DNA of 64,000 nt from the NCBI GenBank assembly GCA_964371405.1, contig CAYJLV010000002.1:124001-188000 (forward strand), given 5' to 3'. Every line of letters starts with the position of its first letter. Position 1 is the stretch's first letter. Shown piece by piece: positions 16,433 through 23,876 of this stretch. Below the pieces are notes generated by a model. That model did no database searches and was not told the origin of the DNA. It saw only the letters and a program-made list of their open reading frames with translations. The stretch comes from JAMHWF01 sp964371405. Its GTDB lineage: Bacteria > Pseudomonadota > Gammaproteobacteria > Burkholderiales > Burkholderiaceae_C. Made by a program: the position numbers and the translations under genes.

Positions 16433-17782
16433 ATGACCCTGCGCGAAGGCAACCTCGAAGCACCCACCCGTCATCCGCTCGACTGGAAGAGCCCCGACTT
16501 CCACGACGAAGCGCTCGCCTTCAAGGAGATGGAGCGCGTCTTCGACATCTGCCACGGCTGCCGGCGTTGTGTGAGCCTGTGCCAGTCGTTCCCGAACCTG
16601 TTCGACCTCGTCGACGCCACCGACGACGGCGAGGTCCATGGCGTGAAGAAAGAGGACTACTGGAAGGTCGTCGACCAGTGCTACCTGTGCGACCTCTGCT
16701 ACCTGACCAAGTGCCCCTACGTGCCGCCGCACCCGTGGCAGCTCGACTTCCCGCACACGATGCTGCGCGCCAAGGCGATCAAGTTCGGCAAGGGCAAGGT
16801 CAAGGCGAGCGAGAAGTTCCTCGCGTCGACCGATGTGCACGGCTCGTTCGCCGGCATTCCCGTCGTCGTGCAGGTCGTCAACGCCGTCAATCGCACGAAG
16901 ACCGCGCGCAACCTGATGGAGAGCGCGCTCGACGTGCACAAGGACGCCTGGATGCCCGAGCTCGCGACCCAGCGCTTTCGCTGGAGCGCCAGGAAGCAGG
17001 GCAGCGCGCACGCCGTGCGCGACGGCACCGCGAGCCCGGGCAAGGTGGCGATCTACTCGACCTGCTTCGTCAACTACAACGAGCCCGGCATCGGCCACGA
17101 CCTGATCGCGACGCTCGAGCACAACGAGATTCCTTACGTCATCGTCGAGAAGGAGTCGTGCTGCGGCATGCCCAAGCTCGAGCTCGGCGACCTCGAAGGC
17201 GTCGAGAAGCACAAGAACGCCAACATTCCCGTGCTCGCGAAGTATGCGAAAGAGGGCTGGGCCATCGTGACGCCGATCCCGTCGTGCACCCTGATGTACA
17301 AGCAGGAGCTGCCGCTGATGTTCCCCGGCGACGCCGACGTGAAAGCGGTGCAGGAGGCGATGTTCGACCCGTTCGAGTACCTGATGGCGCGCCACAAGGA
17401 CGGGCTGCTCAAGACCGACTTCAAGCAGCCACTGGGCAAGGTCAGCTACCACATCCCCTGTCACGGCCGGGTGCAGAAGATCGGCAGGAAGACGGAAGAG
17501 ATGCTCAAGCTGATCGGCCAGTCGGTCGCGGTGCAGCTCAACACCGTCGAGCGCTGCTCGGGGCATGCCGGCACCTACGGCGTCAAGAAGCCCTACCACG
17601 AGACGGCGATGAAGATCGGCAAGCCCGTCTTCAAGGCGATGGCCAAAGACGGGCCCGACTGGATCGCTTCGGACTGCGCGCTCGCCGGCCACCACATCGC
17701 GCAGGGCATGGCCAACAACGCATTGCAGGCGGCGCGCCTCGCGCACCCGCTCGCGCTGCTGCGCATCGCCTACGGTTTGTGA
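16433..17782 (+). CDS. GlpC/HdrD-like iron-sulfur protein with two [4Fe-4S] sites and a CCG domain
   Basis: This 449-residue soluble protein begins with two ferredoxin-like cluster motifs, CHGCRRCVSLCQ (about residues 40-51) and CYLCDLCYLTKCP (about 83-95). A C-terminal half of heterodisulfide-reductase/GlpC type carries ESCCGMPK and a second, degenerate ERCSGHAG. There is no flavin or membrane domain. The rubrerythrin / Fe-S protein / DUF3501 arrangement recurs in proteobacteria. It probably acts as electron donor or scaffold for the rubrerythrin, a role inferred from context. Confidence 0.85.
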   Translation: MTLREGNLEAPTRHPLDWKSPDFHDEALAFKEMERVFDICHGCRRCVSLCQSFPNLFDLVDATDDGEVHGVKKEDYWKVVDQCYLCDLCYLTKCPYVPPHPWQLDFPHTMLRAKAIKFGKGKVKASEKFLASTDVHGSFAGIPVVVQVVNAVNRTKTARNLMESALDVHKDAWMPELATQRFRWSARKQGSAHAVRDGTASPGKVAIYSTCFVNYNEPGIGHDLIATLEHNEIPYVIVEKESCCGMPKLELGDLEGVEKHKNANIPVLAKYAKEGWAIVTPIPSCTLMYKQELPLMFPGDADVKAVQEAMFDPFEYLMARHKDGLLKTDFKQPLGKVSYHIPCHGRVQKIGRKTEEMLKLIGQSVAVQLNTVERCSGHAGTYGVKKPYHETAMKIGKPVFKAMAKDGPDWIASDCALAGHHIAQGMANNALQAARLAHPLALLRIAYGL

Positions 17783-17807
17783 GACACGGAAAGCGAAGGA
17801 GCCGCCC

Positions 17808-18386
17808 ATGACGATCACCCGCGACAGTCTGCTGACGCTGGAGGCCTATGCGAAGACCCGTGCGAGCGCCAAGCCCGGGGTCATCGCGCACCGGCGCCTG
17901 CGCACGGTGCACCTCGGCGATCACGTCAGCCTGCAATTCGAGGACGAGCAGACGATCCGCCGCCAGATCCAGGAGATGCTGCACATCGAGAAGATCTTCG
18001 ACGAAGACGGCATCCAGGGCGAGATCGACACCTATGCCCCGCTCGTGCCCGACGGCAGCAACTGGAAGGCGACGATGCTGATCGAATACCCCGACGAGCA
18101 CGAGCGCCGGCGCGAGCTGGCGCGGCTGATCGGCATCGAGGACCGCATGTTCGTCGAGGTCGAGGGCCATGCGCGCATCCATGCGATCGCCGACGAAGAC
18201 CTCGATCGCGAGAACGACGAGAAGACCTCGGCCGTGCACTTCGTGCGCTTCGAGTTCCCGCCCGCGGTGCGCGAGGCGGTGCGCGCCGGCGCGGCCGTCA
18301 AGCTCGGCTGCGACCACACCCACTATCCGGCGAACGTCGCCATCGCGCCCGAGACGTTGGCGAGCCTGGCGGGCGACTTGCGCTGA
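17808..18386 (+). CDS. DUF3501 family protein
   Basis: A 192-residue soluble protein of the DUF3501 family, recognisable by the LTLEAYAKTR start, the central LQFEDEQTIRRQIQEML helix and FEFPPAVREAV near the end. It has one late cysteine (about residue 168) and a conserved CDHTHYPAN segment. It follows the Fe-S gene by 25 bp and almost certainly shares its transcript. Biochemical function is unknown; the context suggests a part in the rubrerythrin/Fe-S peroxide-defence module. Confidence 0.85.
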   Translation: MTITRDSLLTLEAYAKTRASAKPGVIAHRRLRTVHLGDHVSLQFEDEQTIRRQIQEMLHIEKIFDEDGIQGEIDTYAPLVPDGSNWKATMLIEYPDEHERRRELARLIGIEDRMFVEVEGHARIHAIADEDLDRENDEKTSAVHFVRFEFPPAVREAVRAGAAVKLGCDHTHYPANVAIAPETLASLAGDLR

Positions 18387-18413
18387 GGCTCGACGCCGCG
18401 CAGCGGCGCGTGT

Positions 18414-19157
18414 CTACGCCCACTCTGTGGTGTCGAAGCCGAAGGCCGTGCCGTCGTGCTGCAGGAACACCTGCGCGCGCGTCGTCTTGCAGGCCCACAG
18501 CTGCTGCGCGAAGCCGGGCGCGAGCTGCAGCGCGGCCGGCGCCAGCACGGCGCCGCACACGCCGCCGGGCCGGCGCGCCGATGCATAGCGGATCCAGTCG
18601 ACGCCGTGCTCGCGCGCCGCGGCGGCCAGTGCATGGCAGGCGCGGTAGTCGCGGGCGTCCTGCCACGCCGTGCCCGCCGCGCTCCACGGCCGTGCCTTCA
18701 GGTTGACGCAGCGCCCCGCCACGTCGGCGCGAAAGAAAGTGTGCTGCGTGTGCAGCGAGCCGTCGGCCAGCGCGCTGCTGTCGACGAGAAAGCGCCACTT
18801 CCAGTAGGCGACTTCGGCGCAGGCCGTCTCGAGATCCTCGGCGCCGTACCACAGGCCCGGCGTGCCGGCGGGACGGAAGCGCGACGCATGCGCCGGCCGG
18901 TAGCGAAACGGCGTCGCGATCAGGTAGTGCGCGCCGCGCGCCGCCGGCGGCAGTGCCGGCTTGCTCGTCTCGAGCAGCTCTTCGAGCATCTGCTGCTCGG
19001 CGGCGGTGTCGACGAGCTTCATCGTCGCGACGACGTGCTGCGCCTCGACGCCGCGCCACAGCGCCGCGCTGCGCCGCCGCACGCCGCCGCGCCACCACGC
19101 GGCGTCGAACGGCGCTGCGGCATCGCCGTTCCCCGGGCTGCCTTGCGCTCGCGCCAA
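18414..19157 (-). CDS. RES-family toxin (NAD+-phosphorylase type)
   Basis: RES toxins degrade NAD+ and stop growth unless bound by an Xre/MbcA antitoxin. The RES core is visible: LWRGVEAQH, ATPFRYRP with the key Arg/Tyr positions, a SRFRPAGTPGLWYGAED segment, ETACAEVAYWKWRF with the conserved Glu, and the GFDTTEW end. The start is uncertain because no ATG fits; TTG at 19157 (247 residues) or CTG at 19178, overlapping the antitoxin stop, are the candidates. It lies directly after the antitoxin, the usual order for this type II system. It is convergent with DUF3501. Confidence 0.85.
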   Translation of the reverse strand: MARAQGSPGNGDAAAPFDAAWWRGGVRRRSAALWRGVEAQHVVATMKLVDTAAEQQMLEELLETSKPALPPAARGAHYLIATPFRYRPAHASRFRPAGTPGLWYGAEDLETACAEVAYWKWRFLVDSSALADGSLHTQHTFFRADVAGRCVNLKARPWSAAGTAWQDARDYRACHALAAAAREHGVDWIRYASARRPGGVCGAVLAPAALQLAPGFAQQLWACKTTRAQVFLQHDGTAFGFDTTEWA

Positions 19158-19174
19158 GCTCTGCCCCGGCCGGA

Positions 19175-19567
19175 TCAGGCCTCGGCCCGCATGCCGTCGA
19201 GGTAGGCGACGACGGCCACCAGCCCGTCGGCGCGCTGGATCAGGTCGACCGGGCGGCCGCCGAGCGCGGCGTTGTCGCTCGTCATCCAGGCGCGGCGCTG
19301 GGCTTCGTCGGCGCCGACCAGCGCGTCGAGCGAGCGGTAGGCGCGCACCAGCAGCAGCGCCAGCTCGCCCTCCTTGCTGTCGGGCGCGATGCGGCGCGTG
19401 CCCGCGCCCAGTCGCGACACGCTGGCCTCGCTGACGCCGAGCACGCGCGCGACCAGCGTCGCCGACAGCCCGAGCAGCGACGCGGCGCGCAGCACGGCGC
19501 GCGTCAGCACAGTCTCGGCCTCGGGGGCGGCGGCGCGGCGTCGCAGTGGCAGGGCGTGGACAGTCAT
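19175..19567 (-). CDS. Xre/MbcA/ParS-type antitoxin partner of RES (DUF2384)
   Basis: A 130-residue antitoxin with an N-terminal HTH (VLTRAVLRAASLLGLS, then VLGVSEASVSRL) and the C-terminal DUF2384 toxin-binding region (AWMTSDNAALGGRPVDLI). It should neutralise the RES protein and, with it, repress the shared promoter. The ATG at 19567 has no Shine-Dalgarno sequence, and the predicted transcription start is within a few bases of it, so the mRNA may be leaderless. Confidence 0.88.
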   Translation of the reverse strand: MTVHALPLRRRAAAPEAETVLTRAVLRAASLLGLSATLVARVLGVSEASVSRLGAGTRRIAPDSKEGELALLLVRAYRSLDALVGADEAQRRAWMTSDNAALGGRPVDLIQRADGLVAVVAYLDGMRAEA

Positions 19568-19571
19568 CGAA

Positions 19572-19604
19572 TGAAAGAATATCTGAAAAATCTTTCAGTT
19601 GCAA
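19572..19604 (-). promoter_or_regulatory. Promoter and palindromic operator of the RES-Xre pair
   Basis: On the minus strand TTGCAA (19604-19599) and TATTCT (19581-19576) are separated by exactly 17 bp. The spacer is largely a 6-bp inverted repeat (ctgaaa-N4-tttcag, 19583-19598). A further half-site tgaaag lies at 19572-19577, making a second inverted pair with the tctttca at 19591-19597. Antitoxin-toxin binding here would block RNA polymerase. The AT-rich stretch stands out sharply from the GC-rich surroundings. Confidence 0.7.
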
Positions 19605-19689
19605 CGGCTGACCGCAACGCCCGAGGCACCGCGCGGAGATCGGACTGCGCCGGTGGCGTCGCGCGCGACGCGGCGGCATCATCGGCCCG

Positions 19690-19800
19690 ATGGCCCGCTT
19701 CGGGTTCACGCAGCAGTTGCGACGCTTCGTCGAGGCGCCCGAGATCGACGTCGCAGCGGCGACGCTGGCAGACGGTGTCGACGCAGCCGCGGCCGATCCA
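19690..19800 (+). pseudogene. Possible truncated MoaD/ThiS-family remnant
   Basis: The first 37 or so codons read like the N-terminus of a MoaD/ThiS-like ubiquitin-fold protein (MARFGFTQQLRRF, then APEIDVAAATL). The match stops after about residue 37, and the family's C-terminal Gly-Gly region is absent. The frame stays open further only because of GC content. It sits in the 315-bp gap between the antitoxin and bufD, which otherwise holds only the promoter at 19572-19604 and a hairpin at 19852-19868. Confidence 0.35.
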
Positions 19801-19851
19801 CGCGCTTCGCTTCGACTGATGACGACACCCCGCTCGCCGAATACAGCGAGC

Positions 19852-19868
19852 GACCCTCCGGGAGGGTC
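19852..19868 (-). terminator. Hairpin downstream of the buf operon
   Basis: A 6-bp GC-rich stem (gaccct/agggtc) with a 5-nt loop lies 15 nt past the bufD stop on the minus strand. There is no T-run, so termination here is only a suggestion. Confidence 0.4.
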
Positions 19869-19882
19869 CGGCCTATCCTCGA

Positions 19883-20437
19883 TCAACGCGGTGCCGTACC
19901 GCAGCGCCGCACGATCCAGTGATCGAGCGAGACGCGGCCCGGCCCGGTTGCGGCGAGGTAGAGCAGCACGGCCGCCCACGTGCCGTGCGTCGGGTAGGCG
20001 CTGGGGTAGACGAAGAGCTGGATCACCGCCGTCATCGCGAGCAGGCCGAGCGCCGACAACCGCGTCGCCAGGCCGACGAGCAGCAGCGCCGGCAACAGGT
20101 GCTCGCCGAGCGCGGCCAGCGTCGCCACCCACTCGGGCGGCAGCAGCGGCAGCCGGTACTCGTCGCGAAACAGGTCGACGGCCGAATCCGACAGGCGCGG
20201 CCAGCCGAGCTGCAGGCGGCCTTCGACGAGATCGATCGCGAAGCCTTCGACCTTGGTCTGGCCCGACTTCCAGAACACGGCCGCGATCGAAAAGCGCGCC
20301 AGCAGCGCGATCGCCGAGTGCGGGATGCGCGTCAGGGCCGCGTGCAACCGCGCCACTGCGGCGGCGAGCGGCGGGGCAGCGTCGCGCAGAGCCGCGGTCG
20401 CCGGGGCCGTCTTCACCTCGAGGGTGTCCGGTTTCAT
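19883..20437 (-). CDS. bufD: DoxX-family membrane protein of the bufferin operon
   Basis: This 184-residue inner-membrane protein has about four hydrophobic segments of the DoxX family (IALLARFSIAAVFWKSGQTKV, then LLPALLLVGLATRLSALGLL). The ATG at 20437 overlaps the bufC stop as ATGA. DoxX proteins are regular fourth members of buf (formerly hvf) operons; the precise role is unknown, with export, membrane anchoring or redox support all possible. Confidence 0.85.
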   Translation of the reverse strand: MKPDTLEVKTAPATAALRDAAPPLAAAVARLHAALTRIPHSAIALLARFSIAAVFWKSGQTKVEGFAIDLVEGRLQLGWPRLSDSAVDLFRDEYRLPLLPPEWVATLAALGEHLLPALLLVGLATRLSALGLLAMTAVIQLFVYPSAYPTHGTWAAVLLYLAATGPGRVSLDHWIVRRCGTAPR

Positions 20438-21186
20438 GGTGGCTCCCATGCGGTGAGCGCCGGATGGCGCAACAGCACGCCGAAGGCGGCGGCCAGGTCG
20501 AGCTGCGGCGCTGCGCATGCCGCCTCGGCCAGCGTCGAGCCGGCAGCGAGCCGCTGCAGCCAGTGCGCAGTCGGCAGGTCGATCGCGACGACGACGGCGT
20601 CTTCGCCTTCGCGCAGCACGAGCGCGCCCTCGGGCCGCTCCGGGTCGACGCACGCGATCTCGTCGTCCGTGCCCTGGTGCGCCGCCCACAGCGAGACGAC
20701 GGCATGGCGCGACGCCACGATCGACACGCCGGGGTGCAGCGCCAGGCGCGCACCGGGCAGCGCTTCGGGCCGCGCCAGCCGCGCCGCCACGGCCTGCGCG
20801 CCGAGCGCCGGCACGTCGGCGGCATGGCAGGCGCGGATACGTGCGTGCTCGAGGCGTGCGATGTCGACGAGATGAGGCACGCCGTCTGCAGGTGCGAAGC
20901 GCTCGATGAACTCCGGCATCGCGTCGCCGTAGAGCGCCAGCACCGGCGAGCGCGGCGGATGGGCCTGCGCGAACTCGCGCGCCATCGCGGCGAAGAACTC
21001 GTCGCCGACCAACTCGCGCACGACCGCAAAGGTATCGGCCAGCGCTTCGACCAGCGAGACGACGACGTTGTTGCGATGGACGGCAAAGCGCACGGCCGGG
21101 TCGGAGCCGTTCCAAGCGCGCAGGCCGGGCGGGCAGGGCCGCGCCGGATCGAACAACGCTGCGGCGAACGCGGCTCGATGCGTCAT
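20434..21186 (-). CDS. bufC: DUF2063 family partner protein of the bufferin-modifying enzyme
   Basis: This 250-residue protein belongs to the DUF2063 (HvfC/BufC) family, shown by FAVHRNNVVVSLVEALADTF, VGDEFF and the later YGDAMPEFIERF. Partners of this type bind the precursor peptide and present it to the DUF692 oxidase. The start is the ATG at 21186, overlapping the bufB stop as ATGA, and its own stop overlaps bufD likewise. Chained overlaps indicate a fixed ratio of the three proteins. Confidence 0.9.
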   Translation of the reverse strand: MTHRAAFAAALFDPARPCPPGLRAWNGSDPAVRFAVHRNNVVVSLVEALADTFAVVRELVGDEFFAAMAREFAQAHPPRSPVLALYGDAMPEFIERFAPADGVPHLVDIARLEHARIRACHAADVPALGAQAVAARLARPEALPGARLALHPGVSIVASRHAVVSLWAAHQGTDDEIACVDPERPEGALVLREGEDAVVVAIDLPTAHWLQRLAAGSTLAEAACAAPQLDLAAAFGVLLRHPALTAWEPP

Positions 21187-22052
21187 TGCACCCCCTCGCT
21201 TTCGGGCGCGAAGGCTGCGCGCATCGCGCGCGCGGCGCGCTGAGCCTCGGCCGCGAGCACGCCGAACGCCGGCACGTCGTGGTCGCGCTCGATCAGCGTC
21301 GGCCGCGGCCCGCAGCGCTCGACGGCGCGGCGGTACAGCGCCCATACGGCCTCCGCGACCGGCGCACCGTGGGTGTCGATCAGCAGCCGTGCGCCGGCGC
21401 CATCGCGATCCTCGGCGAAGCCGGCGAGGTGGATCTCGCCGACGGCATCGGCCGGCAGCGCGTCGAGGAATGCGCGCGCGTCGCGGCCGTGGTTGACGGC
21501 GCTGACGTAGGCGTTGTTGACATCGAGCAGCAGGCCGCAGCCGGTGCGCGCGACGACGGCGCAGAGGAACTCGGCCTCGCCCAGCGTCGATGCGTCGAAC
21601 TCGACGTAGGTCGACGGGTTCTCCAGCAGGATGCGGCGGCGCAGCCGCTGCTGCAGGCGCTCGACGTGTTCGCACACGCGCGCCAGCGTCGCCGCGTCGT
21701 ACGGCAGCGGCAGCAGGTCGTTGCAGTACGTGCCGCCGTGCGACGACCACGCCAGGTGTTCCGAGAACCAGCGCGGCTCGAAGCGCTCGACGAGCGCCGC
21801 GAGCCGAGCCAGGTGCGCCTCGTCGAGCGGCTCCGCGCCACCGATCGACAGCCCGACGCCGTGCAGCGACAGTGCGCAATGCGCGCGCACGCGCGCCAGC
21901 CGCGCGAGCACCGGGCCGCCCGCGACCATGCAGTTCTCGGCATGCACCTCGACGAAGTCGACGGCGTGACCCGCCAGCAGATCGGCGAAGTGCTGCGGCT
22001 TGAACCCGATGCCGACCGGCGCGCCGGCAACGGGGCGGCGAGGCTGCGGCAT
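21183..22052 (-). CDS. bufB: DUF692 multinuclear iron oxidase (MNIO), bufferin maturation enzyme
   Basis: A 289-residue TIM-barrel enzyme of the MbnB/DUF692 family. These enzymes use two or three iron ions to oxidise cysteines of a precursor peptide into heterocycles. Likely metal-binding segments in order are VEVHAEN, LSLHGVG, SEHLAW, LLENPSTY, LDVNNAY, GEIHLAGF and DTHG. The start is the ATG at 22052, 17 bp after bufA. Its substrate is expected to be BufA encoded just upstream. Cytoplasmic. Confidence 0.93.
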   Translation of the reverse strand: MPQPRRPVAGAPVGIGFKPQHFADLLAGHAVDFVEVHAENCMVAGGPVLARLARVRAHCALSLHGVGLSIGGAEPLDEAHLARLAALVERFEPRWFSEHLAWSSHGGTYCNDLLPLPYDAATLARVCEHVERLQQRLRRRILLENPSTYVEFDASTLGEAEFLCAVVARTGCGLLLDVNNAYVSAVNHGRDARAFLDALPADAVGEIHLAGFAEDRDGAGARLLIDTHGAPVAEAVWALYRRAVERCGPRPTLIERDHDVPAFGVLAAEAQRAARAMRAAFAPESEGVQ

Positions 22053-22069
22053 CGGGTGCCCCTGCCGAC

Positions 22070-22381
22070 TCACATCTTCTTCTCGGTGAACATGGCGAGC
22101 TGCCCGGCGCCCGTCGGCGAGGTCGGCGACGCCATCTTCTCGCAGGTGCCCTTGGGCACGTACTTCCAGGCGTTGCCCTGGTGGTCCTTCATCGCGGTGC
22201 CCGCGCAGGTGGTGCCGGCACCGGCGGCGCAGTCGTTCTTGCCCTTCATCGAGACGCCGTAGCACTTCTCCTTGTCGGTGGCTTGCGCGGCGGCCGGCGC
22301 CTGCGCGAAGGCGAGGGCGGCGCCGATCGCGAGCGCGAGCGCGGCGGGGGTGACGGAGGTCGTGGCGTGGGTGCGGTTCAT
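22070..22381 (-). CDS. bufA: Bufferin precursor, DUF2282 family, copper-binding RiPP
   Basis: A 103-residue precursor with a Sec signal peptide ending near AAAQA (about residue 34), then a core with exactly four cysteines: EKCYGV, KNDCAAG, TTCAGT and GTCEKM. This spacing is the DUF2282/bufferin-1 signature. In characterised bufferins some core cysteines are converted by BufBC to thiooxazole groups and the exported product sequesters copper in the periplasm. A CTGGAG ribosome site precedes the ATG. It is the first gene of the minus-strand operon, behind a GTAACC-N16-CGAA promoter. Confidence 0.92.
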   Translation of the reverse strand: MNRTHATTSVTPAALALAIGAALAFAQAPAAAQATDKEKCYGVSMKGKNDCAAGAGTTCAGTAMKDHQGNAWKYVPKGTCEKMASPTSPTGAGQLAMFTEKKM

Positions 22382-22449
22382 GCGTGCTCCAGTGTGTTGG
22401 TGGTTGCTGTGGTCCGGTCCGTCGCCGCGGCGAACGGCCCGCAGCCTTG

Positions 22450-22475
22450 TTCGGCGTCCGCGGCCGCTGGGTTAC
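22450..22475 (-). promoter_or_regulatory. ECF sigma promoter of bufABCD (GTAACC-N16-CGAA)
   Basis: On the minus strand GTAACC (22475-22470) is followed after exactly 16 bp by CGAA (22453-22450). This matches the motif I recall for Caulobacter SigF-dependent promoters. The predicted start near 22444 leaves a leader of about 60 nt before bufA. The -35 lies in an 11-bp perfect inverted repeat shared with the divergent sigma gene. Confidence 0.7.
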
Positions 22476-22510
22476 ACGCGAACTTTTTCTGGCAGAGTGC
22501 GCGCCAGCGT

Positions 22511-22536
22511 GTAACCCTCTGGCCTCCACCGACGAC
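22511..22536 (+). promoter_or_regulatory. Candidate autoregulatory ECF promoter of the sigma gene
   Basis: GTAACC at 22511-22516 is followed after 16 bp by CGAC (22533-22536), one base from the bufA promoter's CGAA. The right arm of the inverted repeat (gcgtgtaaccc, 22507-22517) mirrors the left arm (22469-22479) across 27 bp. The -10 abuts the ATG at 22537, so either that ATG is not the start on this transcript or the true -10 is elsewhere. Confidence 0.5.
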
Positions 22537-23091
22537 ATGAACTCCGAGGCTGTGGAGACAGAATTCGAAGCGCGTCTGAAGACGGTGTGGCTGCTCGCCC
22601 AGGCCGGCGACGAAGCGGCCTACCATCGCGCGCTGACGCTGATCGCGGCGCGGCTGCGCGCCTATTTCGCGCGCCGGCTGCGCGCATGGCCCGACGAAGT
22701 GGAGGATCTGGTGCAGGAAACCCTGCTCGCGCTGCACGTGCACCGCGCCACCTGCGACCCGAAGGGGCCCGTCAGCGCCTGGGTGCATGCGATCGCGCGC
22801 CACAAGCTGGTCGACCTGTGGCGCCGGCGCGGCCGGCGCGAGGCGCTGCACGATCCGCTCGACGAGTCGCTCGAGTCGACGCTGTCCGACGAACAGCCGG
22901 CGCGCCACGACCTGCGGGTGCTGCTCGCCACGCTGCCCGATGCGCAGCGCCGCGCGATCGAGCTGACCAAGATCGACGGCCTGTCGGTCGCCGAGGCGTC
23001 GGTGCGCAGCGGCGTGTCGGCCTCGGCGCTGAAGGTTCAGGTTCACCGCGGGCTGAAGAAGCTCGCCCAGCGGGTACGCGAACGCGGATGA
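22537..23091 (+). CDS. ECF RNA polymerase sigma factor (SigF-like, bufferin regulator)
   Basis: A 184-residue group IV sigma factor. Region 2 includes RLRAWPDEVEDLVQETLLALH and AWVHAIARHKLVDLWRRR; region 4 includes LLATLPDAQRRAIELTKIDGLSV (split here: LLATLPDAQRR, IELTKIDG) and the HTH VRSGVSASALKVQVHRGLKKL. It is coupled by ATGA to nrsF, its membrane anti-sigma. The placement next to bufA and the shared divergent promoter motif suggest it drives bufABCD and itself in response to metal stress. The start may be the GTG at 22552 if the promoter at 22511-22536 is real. Confidence 0.88.
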   Translation: MNSEAVETEFEARLKTVWLLAQAGDEAAYHRALTLIAARLRAYFARRLRAWPDEVEDLVQETLLALHVHRATCDPKGPVSAWVHAIARHKLVDLWRRRGRREALHDPLDESLESTLSDEQPARHDLRVLLATLPDAQRRAIELTKIDGLSVAEASVRSGVSASALKVQVHRGLKKLAQRVRERG

Positions 23092-23723
23092 AGACGCACG
23101 AGCTGGTCGCGATGCTGGCGCGCGGCGCCGGCCCCGTGCAGCGGGCGCCCGCGGCGCGCCGCCTGCTGCCGGCCGTTGCCGCCGGCACGGTGTTCGCGAT
23201 CGTCGCGTCGATCGCTGCGCTCGGCCTGGTGCCGACGTCGATGCTCGGCGGCGCGGCACTGTGGGCCAAGCTCGTCTATGCCGCGTTCGCCGCGGCCGCT
23301 GCGGGATGGTTGCTTGCGCGCCTGGCGCGGCCCGGCGCGAGCGATGCCGCGGCGTGGCGCGTGCTCGCCGGCGTCGCCGCCGCGATGGCGATCGTCGGCG
23401 CGCTCGACGCCTCGCAGATGCCGCGCGGCCAGCGCGCCGCCGAACTGCTCGGCCATTCGTGGAGCACCTGTCCGTGGAGCGTCCTCGCGTTGTCGGTTCC
23501 GGCGCTGGCGCTCACGCTGTGGGCGCTGCGCGGCCTCGCGCCGACGCGGCCGCAGCGAACCGGCTTTGCAGCCGGGCTGCTGGCGGGCGCCGTCGGCGCA
23601 TTCGGCTATGCGCTGACCTGCCCCGAGCAGTCGCTCGGCTTCATCGCGATCTGGTACACGCTGGGCATCGGCCTGGCCGGTGCGCTCGGCGCGCTGGTCG
23701 GCTCGCGCGCGCTGCGCTGGTAG
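23088..23723 (+). CDS. nrsF: NrsF-family (DUF1109) membrane anti-sigma factor
   Basis: A 211-residue protein with six predicted membrane segments and a short cytoplasmic N-terminus. Two conserved cysteines of the family are visible in STCPWSVLA and ALTCPEQSLGF; in Caulobacter NrsF such cysteines are thought to sense metals and release the sigma factor. The start overlaps the sigma stop as ATGA, which should hold the two proteins in balance. Confidence 0.87.
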   Translation: MKTHELVAMLARGAGPVQRAPAARRLLPAVAAGTVFAIVASIAALGLVPTSMLGGAALWAKLVYAAFAAAAAGWLLARLARPGASDAAAWRVLAGVAAAMAIVGALDASQMPRGQRAAELLGHSWSTCPWSVLALSVPALALTLWALRGLAPTRPQRTGFAAGLLAGAVGAFGYALTCPEQSLGFIAIWYTLGIGLAGALGALVGSRALRW

Positions 23724-23876
23724 CACGGCGCCGCCGCACCGAAGCTGCCGCCCGCGCGACCCGGTCCGCGGGTTGCCCCCGGTTGTCCGCTGCGCGCCGC
23801 ATGAATTAACGTTCGCCCGCGTTCGATTGCCTGCCGCGGCGGCCGGCAGCAAGCAAGCATTCGGGAGAAGTCTTTC

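Noticed and set aside
18394..18408. 6-bp hairpin between DUF3501 and RES genes as a terminator
   Set aside because: Short stem in very GC-rich DNA, no T-run; not distinguishable from chance.
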